A stretch of 64,000 nucleotides of DNA from Bacterioplanoides pacificum (lineage in GTDB: Bacteria > Pseudomonadota > Gammaproteobacteria > Pseudomonadales > Oceanobacteraceae): positions 496,001 through 560,000 of the forward strand of contig NZ_JBHRYB010000001.1 in assembly GCF_042648445.1 (NCBI RefSeq), read 5' to 3'. This document shows, piece after piece, positions 35,895 through 44,225 of this stretch (the stretch's first letter is position 1; every line of letters starts with the position of its first letter). The position numbers were made by a program, and so were the translations under genes. The notes beneath the pieces are model-generated. The model saw nothing but the letters and a program-made list of their open reading frames with translations. It searched no databases and was not told the origin of the DNA.

Positions 35895-37367
35895 TTAGCC
35901 CAGTTGCAGTGTTTCGAGTGTCTGTTTACGAACACTCTCCAGCAGTGTTGCATCGTCGACCAGCGACTGACCATAAGACGGAATCAGCTTTTTCAGCTCC
36001 TTATCCCAGCCCTGAGCCATTTTATCGGCGAAACATTTTTCCAGCACTTCAATCATCGCCTGCGCCGCGACTGAGGCACCTGGTGAGGCACCGAGCAGGG
36101 CGGCTATGCTGCCGTCCTCAGAGGCAACCAGTTCGGTGCCGAATTCCAGCTTACCTTTACCTTCGGCATCTTTTTTGATGATCTGTACCCGCTGGCCGGC
36201 CTGGGCCAGGCTCCAGTCACTGTCGTTACAGGATGGGAAATACTGACGCAAAGAGGCAACCCGCTCACTGTGAGACTGGCGCACTTCGTTGATCAGATAT
36301 TTAGTGAGATCCATATTATTGATACCGACTGACATCATCGGCAGCAGATTGGACGGGCTGACGGATTTCAGCAGATCCAGCTTGGAACCTTTTTTCAGGA
36401 AGCGCATGGTAAAACCGGCGAACGGGCCGAATAATAACGCTGGCTCGCCATTAATAATGCGGGTGTCCAGATGCGGAACTGACATCGGCGGCGCACCAAT
36501 GGCGGCTTTGCCGTACACTTTGGCGTGGTGTTGCTGCACGATTTCCGGGTCTTTGCATACCAGCCACTGGCCGCTGACCGGGAAGCCACCATAACCGTCG
36601 GCTTCCGGAATACCCGATGCCTGCAATAATGGCAGAGCGCCACCCCCGGCACCCAGGAAGACAAACTTAGCCTGAACGATGCGTGGCTTTTCACCTTTCA
36701 TGCTGTCCAGTTCGATCAGCCAGCCGTCGTCCAGCTTTTTAAAACTGTCGACTTCGTAATTCAGGATCAGGTCGAAGTTATCGCTTTGTTCCAGCTGGCT
36801 TACCATATTGCGGGTCAGCGAACCAAAATCGACATCCGCACCGTAATGTACCCGGGTGGCGGCTACTTTTTCATTGGCGTCACGGCCTTCCATCACCAGT
36901 GGCATCCACTGACGTAAGACGTCAGGGTCGTCACTGAATTCCATATCTCTGAATAAATGGTGGGCGCTGAGTTTTTCGTAACGTTCGCGCAGGAAGGCGA
37001 CGTTGTCTTCGCCCCAGACAAAACTCAGGTGTGGAGTGGTGTTAATAAAGTTGGAGGGTTGTGGCAGACCACCGTCGCCAACCAGTGTGCTCCATAACTG
37101 CAGTGAAATTTCGAAGTTGGCGTTGATGGTCAGCGCCCGTTCAATTTCGACGCCGTTATCACCCTGAGGGGTGTAGTTCAGTTCGCAATAACCGGCGTGG
37201 CCGGTGCCGGCATTGTTCCAGCCATCGGTACTTTCGTGCGCAACGTGATCGAGACGCTCGACCATCGCCATGGTCAGAGATGGATCCAGGCGTTTCAGCA
37301 GGGTGCCGAGCGTCGCGCTCATCACACCACCACCGACCAGGAGAACATCGACTTGTTGAATAGTCAT
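35895..37367 (-). CDS. mqo: Malate:quinone oxidoreductase
   Basis: Mqo oxidises malate to oxaloacetate and passes electrons to the quinone pool at the inner membrane, replacing or assisting NAD malate dehydrogenase. The FAD-binding motif VGGGVMSATLG (residues 11-21) and the DGWNNAGTGHAGYCELNYTP block typical of Mqo are present. The 490-residue length is standard. The gene is monocistronic with a clear terminator. Together with acs and actP it fits growth on two-carbon and four-carbon acids. Confidence 0.95.
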   Translation of the reverse strand: MTIQQVDVLLVGGGVMSATLGTLLKRLDPSLTMAMVERLDHVAHESTDGWNNAGTGHAGYCELNYTPQGDNGVEIERALTINANFEISLQLWSTLVGDGGLPQPSNFINTTPHLSFVWGEDNVAFLRERYEKLSAHHLFRDMEFSDDPDVLRQWMPLVMEGRDANEKVAATRVHYGADVDFGSLTRNMVSQLEQSDNFDLILNYEVDSFKKLDDGWLIELDSMKGEKPRIVQAKFVFLGAGGGALPLLQASGIPEADGYGGFPVSGQWLVCKDPEIVQQHHAKVYGKAAIGAPPMSVPHLDTRIINGEPALLFGPFAGFTMRFLKKGSKLDLLKSVSPSNLLPMMSVGINNMDLTKYLINEVRQSHSERVASLRQYFPSCNDSDWSLAQAGQRVQIIKKDAEGKGKLEFGTELVASEDGSIAALLGASPGASVAAQAMIEVLEKCFADKMAQGWDKELKKLIPSYGQSLVDDATLLESVRKQTLETLQLG

Positions 37368-37858
37368 ACGGTTTCGCCTTTAACTAAAATCAAAATCTGG
37401 TGCGTTTTGTTGCGCCTCACGGGTTGGCTTGTGGCCGGATCATCGTGTGAGCACGCGAAAGTCGAGGTGTTATACACAGGCCGCCAGTGACTGACAATGA
37501 ATATGCGGCCCAGTGCTACTAATGTATATTCAGCACCGTCGTCCTTCAGAATAGCCTGCATTTTCCGGGTGAGGGTCAATCAGACTGATGCAATCCTTCC
37601 GCCACTTTCCCGGAAAACCGGGCAGCGTTATATCACTCAGGCGGGATCGGGCCAGCGGCTCGATACAGGAAGAGAACGGAGCGCTGCTGGCGGGAAATCA
37701 CCGTGTCGATGAGGTGGAACCGGGGTGATTTCTGGGCGCGTATTTTAGGGTGAAAGCCCTTATAGGTCAATCAGTTAGCCTGCTGTAAAGCAGTGTTCCA
37801 GAGAAACGAGTAACTGCGGATAACAGCTTGATGATCATCTGTGACCCGCAGGCTGATG
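37368..37858. other. Intergenic region upstream of mqo
   Basis: About 490 bp without a convincing gene. A 71-codon minus-strand frame (37364-37579) overlaps the mqo start and has no known features. The mqo promoter and leader should lie here, but no clear promoter pair was found. Confidence 0.5.
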
Positions 37859-38344
37859 TCAGCTCAGTACTTTTTGCCAGAACAACGCACTGCCCATCTG
37901 CGGATCCAGTTCGTAGCCATCGAAACCGCTGTTGCGATAACTGGCCTGGGCGGCACTATTGCCCTGCAGCACTTCTAATGTCAGTTTGCAGCAGCCACGC
38001 TGACGGGCCACGTCTTCAACCCGTGCCATCATCAGGCCGGCGATACCCTGGCCACGTAAGCCATCGACTACCACAACATCGTGAATATTAATCAGCGGTT
38101 TGCATTTAAAGGTGGAAAAACCGGGTAGGGCATTGATCAGGCCAACGGCTTTTTCCTGCTGCAGAGCCAGCACGGTAAAAGCACCGTCAACGCCGGCCAG
38201 GCCAGTGGCGATATTGTCGAGAATGGCATCCGGTAACGCTTCGCCGCCCCCCATCGGGTCGCGCGCATAATGATCCATCAGCTGGCTGATCGCCGCCTGG
38301 TGCCGGGCATTGTGATAATCGGCAATGATAATGTCGGTTTGCAT
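37859..38344 (-). CDS. GNAT family N-acetyltransferase
   Basis: A 161-residue acetyl-CoA-dependent acyltransferase. The start is ATG 38344 (MQTDIIIADYHNARHQ), with AAAGAGAA upstream; the longer frame runs back into the ABC gene and lacks a domain. The acetyl-CoA-binding segment is VVVDGLRGQGIAGLMMARVE (R-G-x-G-I-A type), followed by the LEVLQGNSAAQASYRNSGF strand-helix. Substrate cannot be told. It lies 22 bp after the ABC transporter gene on the same strand and is probably cotranscribed. Confidence 0.88.
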   Translation of the reverse strand: MQTDIIIADYHNARHQAAISQLMDHYARDPMGGGEALPDAILDNIATGLAGVDGAFTVLALQQEKAVGLINALPGFSTFKCKPLINIHDVVVVDGLRGQGIAGLMMARVEDVARQRGCCKLTLEVLQGNSAAQASYRNSGFDGYELDPQMGSALFWQKVLS

Positions 38345-38366
38345 AAAAATTCTCTTTACAACGGGA

Positions 38367-40211
38367 TTATTGATCGCCGATAAAACCACCGGTCTGGTGG
38401 GCCCAGAGTTGAGCATAAATACCATTTTGTGCCAGCAGTTGCTGATGGCTGCCCTGTTCCACAATACGGCCCTGATCCATCACAATTAAGCGGTCCATCG
38501 CGGCGATGGTGGACAGCCGGTGGGCAATGGCAATCACGGTTTTGTTTTCCATCAGGCGATACAGACTTTGCTGAATGGCCGCTTCCACTTCGGAGTCGAG
38601 GGCGGACGTGGCTTCATCCAGGATCAGAATGGGCGCATCTTTTAACAACACCCGGGCAATGGCGATGCGCTGGCGTTGTCCGCCAGACAGTTTCACACCG
38701 CGTTCACCAACCTGAGCATCCAGCCCGGTGTTGCCCATCGGGTCGTGTAACTCGCGGATAAAATCGCCGGCTTCGGCTTTTTCTATGGCATCCCAGAGTT
38801 CGGCGTCGCTGGCATCCGGGCGTCCGTATAGAATGTTCTCGCGTACCGAGCGGTGTAATAATGAGGTGTCCTGAGTCACCATGCCAATCTGAGCGCGCAG
38901 GCTGTCCTGGGTGACGTCACGAATATTCTGCCCATCGATCAGAATATCGCCCTGATTAATATCGTAAAACCGCAACAGCAGGTTAACCAGGGTTGATTTG
39001 CCGGCACCGGAACGGCCCACCAGGCCAACTTTCTCGCCGGCTTTGATCGTCAGATCGAGTTGTTCAAAGACCTGTTTGTTCTGGCTGTCATCGTTGCCCT
39101 GATAATAAAAACCGACCTTGTTCAGTGCGATTTCTCCCTGCTTAATCTGCAGTTGCTGAGCATCCGGGCGGTCGGTAATTTGTTGCGGTTGCGACAGCGT
39201 ATTCATGCCATCTGCGACGGTGCCGATGTTTTCGAATAAGGAGCCGACTTCCCACATAATCCACTGCGCCATGCCGTTAATCCGTAACGCCAGGCTGATG
39301 GCAATGGCGATGGCGCCGACGCTGATTGCACTGTCGGCCCACAGCCAGATAGAAATAGCGGCTACCGCAAAGGCTAATAAATAGTTAATCACATTGACCG
39401 TAACATTCAGCCCGGTGGCCAGCCGCATCTGACGGTAAACGGTATCCATAAAACCCTGCATGCTGTCGCGGGCGTAATCGGCTTCACGCCGGGTATGAGC
39501 AAATAATTTGACCGTCTGAATATTGGTATAAGAGTCGACGACCCGGCCGGTCATGGTCGAGCGGGCATCAGCCTGGTCGGTCGCAACCCGTTTCAGTCGT
39601 GGCACAAAATACATCTGTGTAACGATATAAAGACCCAGCCAGACCAGCATGGGTAATACCAGGCGCACATCGGCACTCGCCACTACCGCCAATACCGAGC
39701 CGAAATACACCAGGATATAAACCATAACATCCAACAGCTTCATCACGGTCTCTCGCACGGATAATGCGGTTTGCATCACTTTGGTTGCCAGCCGGCCGGC
39801 AAAATCATCCTGATAAAAAGTCATGCTCTGGTTCAGTAAATAGCGATGCCCAAGCCAGCGGATTTTCATTGGATAATTGCCTAACAACGTCTGATGGACC
39901 AGCAGGGCGTGTAATAACACCACCAGCGGCAGAGCCACCACCACCATCACGGCCATCCACAATAATTGTTCGCCTTCTTCGCTGAACAGGGTTTGTGGAT
40001 CTTTATCCACCAGCCAGTCGACCAGCTGCCCCATAAAACTGAACAGCGACACTTCCAGAATGGCCAGCAGTGCCGTTAGCAGCGACATCAGCCCCAGCGG
40101 GATTTCCAGGCCCCGAGTGTAGTGGCGGCAGAAAGCAAACAGCCCTTTGGGAGGTTGGCTCGGATGTTCTGGCGGGAAGGGATTAATAAATCTTTCGAAC
40201 AGTCGCAGCAT
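38367..40211 (-). CDS. ABC exporter with fused membrane and ATPase domains
   Basis: A 614-residue half-transporter of the MsbA/MDR type. Six membrane segments lie between about residues 38 and 325. The ATPase domain has Walker A GRSGAGKS (399-406), signature LSGGQ (508-512), Walker B ILILDE (528-533) and the H-loop AHRLS. It probably works as a homodimer, exporting a lipid, drug or peptide; the substrate is not shown by the sequence. The gene runs into a GNAT gene 22 bp downstream, so self-protection or modification of an exported compound is possible. Confidence 0.9.
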   Translation of the reverse strand: MLRLFERFINPFPPEHPSQPPKGLFAFCRHYTRGLEIPLGLMSLLTALLAILEVSLFSFMGQLVDWLVDKDPQTLFSEEGEQLLWMAVMVVVALPLVVLLHALLVHQTLLGNYPMKIRWLGHRYLLNQSMTFYQDDFAGRLATKVMQTALSVRETVMKLLDVMVYILVYFGSVLAVVASADVRLVLPMLVWLGLYIVTQMYFVPRLKRVATDQADARSTMTGRVVDSYTNIQTVKLFAHTRREADYARDSMQGFMDTVYRQMRLATGLNVTVNVINYLLAFAVAAISIWLWADSAISVGAIAIAISLALRINGMAQWIMWEVGSLFENIGTVADGMNTLSQPQQITDRPDAQQLQIKQGEIALNKVGFYYQGNDDSQNKQVFEQLDLTIKAGEKVGLVGRSGAGKSTLVNLLLRFYDINQGDILIDGQNIRDVTQDSLRAQIGMVTQDTSLLHRSVRENILYGRPDASDAELWDAIEKAEAGDFIRELHDPMGNTGLDAQVGERGVKLSGGQRQRIAIARVLLKDAPILILDEATSALDSEVEAAIQQSLYRLMENKTVIAIAHRLSTIAAMDRLIVMDQGRIVEQGSHQQLLAQNGIYAQLWAHQTGGFIGDQ

Positions 40212-40397
40212 GGGGGAGTAATAACACTATCAAAAAACCCACACCCTAACGGAGAACGCTGAAAAATGTAAGCCAGGGTCTGGCCATGGCAGGCAGACCC
40301 AGGGGGATTTATCTGGAACAGTGTTTACCGGGCGGTGGCAGACAGTTCCAGCCGGTAGGAAGGACCCCCTCTGGCCAGCCAGAAGGGGCTTAAAAGA

Positions 40398-41030
40398 TCA
40401 GATACGGAACGACTGCAGGCTGCTTGGCAGGCTGTTGGGCAGAGGTGCCGGGTTGTTGTGAGCAACCAGATGTAACAGCTGAGTATTAGCCAGTGGCTCA
40501 AGGCTGGTGATATGATTGTTATCTGTATACAGCTTCTGCAGTTTTTTCAGCGTTTGCACGCCATCCAGATTCTCCAGCTGATTGTATGCGACCCCCAGTT
40601 CGTGCAGATTACTCAGCGATGTCAGAGCATCCAGGTGTTGCAGCTGATTGTGGGCCAGCGATAACGAGCGTAACTGTTGCAGGTGTGCCAGCGGTTCTAA
40701 ATCGTGGATCTGATTATTGGTCAGGTTGAGTACCGCCAGCTGGTGGAACTGTTGCAGGCCGGACAAATCGCTGATGCCAGCGTCGGTGCATTCCAGAATC
40801 TGCAGTTGTTCCGTGTACTGTACGCCAGTGTCAGCAACACATTGCTGCAGGGCCGGGTCCTGAATCTGTTTGAGGTTGACGGCCGCGGTGTTGCCAGGCG
40901 TCGCCGGAGTCGCGCTGTCCGGAGTCGGTTTGTTTGTCTGAGACTGGCCTGATTCACTGGTGCCACCACAGGCGGTGAGCAGCAGAGATGCCAGTAACAT
41001 CAGTCCACCGTTAACGATTGAAGACTGCAT
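40398..41030 (-). CDS. Leucine-rich-repeat lipoprotein
   Basis: A 210-residue exported protein with lipobox LLTAC (C21). A Ser/Thr/Pro linker (22-55) precedes about six leucine-rich repeats of 21-22 residues with the pattern LxxLxxLxLxxNxIxxLxxL (AVLNLTNNQIHDLEPLAHL, SLSLAHNQLQHLDALTSL). The repeats resemble the SDS22/internalin type, which bind proteins. The cap region has two cysteines (QQCVADTG, ILECTDAG). A surface or periplasmic protein-binding role is inferred; the partner is unknown. It is monocistronic. Confidence 0.85.
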   Translation of the reverse strand: MQSSIVNGGLMLLASLLLTACGGTSESGQSQTNKPTPDSATPATPGNTAAVNLKQIQDPALQQCVADTGVQYTEQLQILECTDAGISDLSGLQQFHQLAVLNLTNNQIHDLEPLAHLQQLRSLSLAHNQLQHLDALTSLSNLHELGVAYNQLENLDGVQTLKKLQKLYTDNNHITSLEPLANTQLLHLVAHNNPAPLPNSLPSSLQSFRI

Positions 41031-41206
41031 GAGAAGTAACCAGGTTATTATTTTTGTACTTCAGTGCAGACTACCACAATGTCAAAACGAAGCCCAGTCG
41101 CAGATGTTTTCAGCGAAGTTGATCTAACTGCCTGATTTATATGGGTTAAGCGCTATGAGGCCGGTGTTGGCCAGTAGTGAAAAATGTAAATGGAACGTAA
41201 GACACT

Positions 41207-42181
41207 ATGCTCGATATTAATCAACTGATGGTCTTTATCCGGGTGGTCGATGAAGGTAGCTTCACCGCCGCCGGCAAATCACTGGGGATGCCCAAATCGC
41301 GGGTCAGCCGAATGGTGTCGGATCTGGAGGCCAGTCTCGGTGCCCGTTTGTTACAGCGTACTACCCGCCAGCTGAGTCTGACTGAAGTCGGCAATGAATA
41401 TTACAATCGTTGTCGCCATCTGATTCGCGAGATTCTCGAGGCGCATCAGATCATCTCTGACCGCGAGCTGGCACCGAATGGCGTGTTGCGCATTGTTGTG
41501 CCTATGATTGCCGGCAGTGGTGCCATGGGCCATTATCTGACCCGCTATCAGGCCCGTTATCCGGATGTGCGGATTGAAGTGGTCCATACCGAGCGGCCGG
41601 TGAACATGATTCAGGAAGGTTTTGATCTGGGCTTCTTTATCGGTGACTTACCGGACTCTTCTCTGATCGCCCGATTGCTGACGGAATCTGATTCTCTGTT
41701 ATGTGCCAGCCCGGCTTATCTGCAGCAACATGGCCGGCCCTCACACCCGAGGGATCTGGCAAATCTGCATTGCGTTAAGTTGGGGGAAGGCATGCAGCCG
41801 GTTAATTATGAGCTGATTCACGCTGAAAGCGGTGAGGTCTGCAGTGTCAAAGTGGAACCCAATATCGTGACAAACCTGATGGCGGGCACGATGAACAGCA
41901 TCGTGAACGGCGCCGGTATTGGCCGTATTCCTTATTTGGTTGCCGGTGACTCGATTCTGAATGGTGATCTGGTGCCGCTGTTCAGTGACTGGCAGGTGCG
42001 TCCGGAACCCATTTCGCTGGCTTACCCATCACGCCATTACCTGCCGAAGAAGGTACGGATGTTTATCGATTTTATGGTGCATGAAGTGGAAGAGCTGAAC
42101 CGTCTGCTGGATGCGCTGCCAACCCCGGAAGAGCAGTTATCGGCCTTTAATAAACTGGTACGTCCGACCCAGCCGTTATAA
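41207..42181 (+). CDS. LysR-type transcriptional regulator
   Basis: A 324-residue LTTR. The N-terminal winged helix is typical of the CrgA/AaeR subgroup (LDINQLMVFIRVVDEGSFTAAGKSLGMPKSRVSRMVSDLE). The C-terminal effector domain covers about 90-300. Regulators of this subgroup often control a divergently transcribed gene; here the gene upstream on the minus strand is the LRR lipoprotein, 176 bp away, and could be a target. The effector cannot be predicted. GGAACG precedes the ATG. Confidence 0.9.
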   Translation: MLDINQLMVFIRVVDEGSFTAAGKSLGMPKSRVSRMVSDLEASLGARLLQRTTRQLSLTEVGNEYYNRCRHLIREILEAHQIISDRELAPNGVLRIVVPMIAGSGAMGHYLTRYQARYPDVRIEVVHTERPVNMIQEGFDLGFFIGDLPDSSLIARLLTESDSLLCASPAYLQQHGRPSHPRDLANLHCVKLGEGMQPVNYELIHAESGEVCSVKVEPNIVTNLMAGTMNSIVNGAGIGRIPYLVAGDSILNGDLVPLFSDWQVRPEPISLAYPSRHYLPKKVRMFIDFMVHEVEELNRLLDALPTPEEQLSAFNKLVRPTQPL

Positions 42182-42238
42182 CTCCTCTGGTGTTCCTGTA
42201 AGCGCCTGCTAATCTGACAAGACAGGCTGTTAGAGGGT

Positions 42239-44098
42239 ATGCCATTGGCCAGTATTGCTCTTTATTGGCGGGCAATGGACGCCAGTCAGGAACCGTGTTT
42301 ACAGACGCTGGTGGACAGCGGGTTGTTTGATTGTGCCAGCGAACATAAGGCAGATATCTGCATTTATGGGCTGGCAGCCACTCAGGTGGTGTTCCGCCAG
42401 GACGCTCTGGTGGTGGCTGAACAAACCGACCTCAAACAGATAAACCCCGCCATTGATTTCTGCCTGCCCGCGCATGCCGGCCCGGCGTTATTGCGCCATG
42501 TGCTGCAGCAGGCCAGCCGCCAGATTCAGCTTAAACGGCAACTGCAACAGCAGCAGGCCCAGCAACAACAGCTAACTGATATTGGCCTGGCGTTGTCGGC
42601 CGAACAGGATCATCACAAGTTGCTGCAGCAGATTCTCAGTGCCGCCCGGCACTTTGGCCAGTGTGATGCGGCGTCGATTTTTCTGGTCGACGATAGCAAT
42701 AACCCGGCTCAGCTGGTGTTTAAACTGACCCAGAACGACTCGCTGGCGATCAACTTCACCGAGCAACACTTCCCGTTGGATGACACCTCACTGGCGGGTC
42801 ATTGTGTGTTGTCCGGTGAAACCCTGAATCTGGAAGATGCCTACCAGATACCGTCACAACTGGGGCTGCACTTTAACCGTGAATTTGATCAGCGTACCGG
42901 TTATCGCACCCGTTCTATGCTGGTGATTCCGATGCGTGGCCACGAAGGCCGCATCATTGGTGTGATCCAGTTTATTAATCGTAAACGTCATGACGTTGCT
43001 TTAACGTCTGCAGAACTGACCCTCTGCCATACACAGGCGTTTGATGAAACTATGCTGCCGACGCTGCACAGCCTGGTGAGCCAGGCGGCGGTCGCGATTG
43101 AAAACAACCTGTTACTGGAGCGTATTCATCAGCTGTTTGAAGGGTTTGTCAGTGCCTCTGTACGGGCAATCGAGCAGCGCGACCCAACCACCAGTGGCCA
43201 TTCGTTCCGGGTTGCAGAGCTGACCAGCGCACTGGCCGAAGCGGCACATCAGCATAATCAGGGCGAGCTGCAGGCATTACGTTTCAGTCACAAGCAATTG
43301 CGCGAACTGCGTTATGCTGCGTTATTACACGATTTTGGTAAAGTCGGCGTGCGCGAACATGTTCTGGTTAAATCAAAAAAACTCACGCCGCTGCAGACCA
43401 TTAAATTTCAGTACCGGCTGGCATTGCAGCGGGAACATATCCGCAGCCGCTATCTGCGCCGGCAACTGATGTTGCAGCAGTTGCATCAGCTGGACGCAGA
43501 CGCCGAGCAGCAACTGCACGATGACGAACAACAGGAGCTGGCCCGGCTGGAACAGATCCGTGAACTGGTGGAAGCTGCTAATGAGCCCAGTGTACTGGAC
43601 GAGGAAACCTTGCAGCATCTCGGTCAACTGCGTGATACCCGGTTTATCGATCTGGGAGACGAACCCGGCCCCTTGTTCAGTGAGCAGGAATTTCTTGCGC
43701 TGGCGGTTAAACGCGGCAGCCTTACCGAAGGTGAACGCAGTGAGATTGAAAATCACGTCACTCACACCATTCGTTTTTTACAAACCATTCCCTGGACCGC
43801 GGAATTACAGAATATCCCCATCATCGCCGGAGCCCATCACGAAAAGCTCGACGGCAGTGGTTACCCTAATCAGCTCAGTGCTGATGCCATTCCGCCGGGG
43901 GCGCGGATCATGACCATCTGCGATATTTTTGATGCGTTAACCGCTTCCGATCGTCCTTATAAACCGGCACTGCCGGTCAGCCGGGCGCTGGATATTCTCG
44001 GTTATGATGCCAGTGCCGGGAAAATAGATTTGCCGCTATACCAGCTGTTCTGCCGCTTGTCTCACAGCCACATCATCGCCTCATTAAAAAACCTCTGA
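42239..44098 (+). CDS. GAF/HD-GYP domain protein
   Basis: A 619-residue cytoplasmic protein. A Gln-rich coiled coil (95-115) links a short N-terminal region to a GAF domain (120-290), followed by an HD-GYP domain. H364/D365 (LLHDFGKVGV) and HHEKLDGSGYP (533-543) are intact, so c-di-GMP phosphodiesterase activity is expected. The spacing between HD and HHE is about 170 residues, roughly 100 more than in compact HD-GYP domains; the insert is Gln/Leu/Arg-rich and helical. It follows the LysR gene by 57 bp on the same strand. Confidence 0.88.
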   Translation: MPLASIALYWRAMDASQEPCLQTLVDSGLFDCASEHKADICIYGLAATQVVFRQDALVVAEQTDLKQINPAIDFCLPAHAGPALLRHVLQQASRQIQLKRQLQQQQAQQQQLTDIGLALSAEQDHHKLLQQILSAARHFGQCDAASIFLVDDSNNPAQLVFKLTQNDSLAINFTEQHFPLDDTSLAGHCVLSGETLNLEDAYQIPSQLGLHFNREFDQRTGYRTRSMLVIPMRGHEGRIIGVIQFINRKRHDVALTSAELTLCHTQAFDETMLPTLHSLVSQAAVAIENNLLLERIHQLFEGFVSASVRAIEQRDPTTSGHSFRVAELTSALAEAAHQHNQGELQALRFSHKQLRELRYAALLHDFGKVGVREHVLVKSKKLTPLQTIKFQYRLALQREHIRSRYLRRQLMLQQLHQLDADAEQQLHDDEQQELARLEQIRELVEAANEPSVLDEETLQHLGQLRDTRFIDLGDEPGPLFSEQEFLALAVKRGSLTEGERSEIENHVTHTIRFLQTIPWTAELQNIPIIAGAHHEKLDGSGYPNQLSADAIPPGARIMTICDIFDALTASDRPYKPALPVSRALDILGYDASAGKIDLPLYQLFCRLSHSHIIASLKNL

Positions 44099-44126
44099 CA
44101 CAAAGGGTTACTGAGCAAACCCTTTT

Positions 44127-44160
44127 CTGTAATCCAGCTGTCACAATTCAGAAACATACT
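44127..44160 (+). promoter_or_regulatory. Pho box and -10 of the TonB-dependent receptor gene
   Basis: Two Pho-box units CTGTAAT (44127-44133) and CTGTCAC (44138-44144) are separated by 4 bp. A -10 box CATACT (44155-44160) starts 10 bp after the second unit, the normal layout of PhoB-activated promoters. PhoB control is inferred from the match to the 7-4-7 consensus. Confidence 0.65.
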
Positions 44161-44225
44161 GCCCGCCATTAACGTGTGGGTCGTGGTTGGCCCGCCTGAA
44201 TCCTGGTATTCCTTTAGGGGGTCAA

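Noticed and set aside
37364..37579. 71-codon minus-strand frame overlapping the mqo start
   Set aside because: No recognisable features and it overlaps mqo by 4 bp with no clear ribosome site.
40364..40388. Terminator after the LRR lipoprotein gene
   Set aside because: The CCCC/GGGG stem has a bulge and no T-run on the minus strand; too weak to list.
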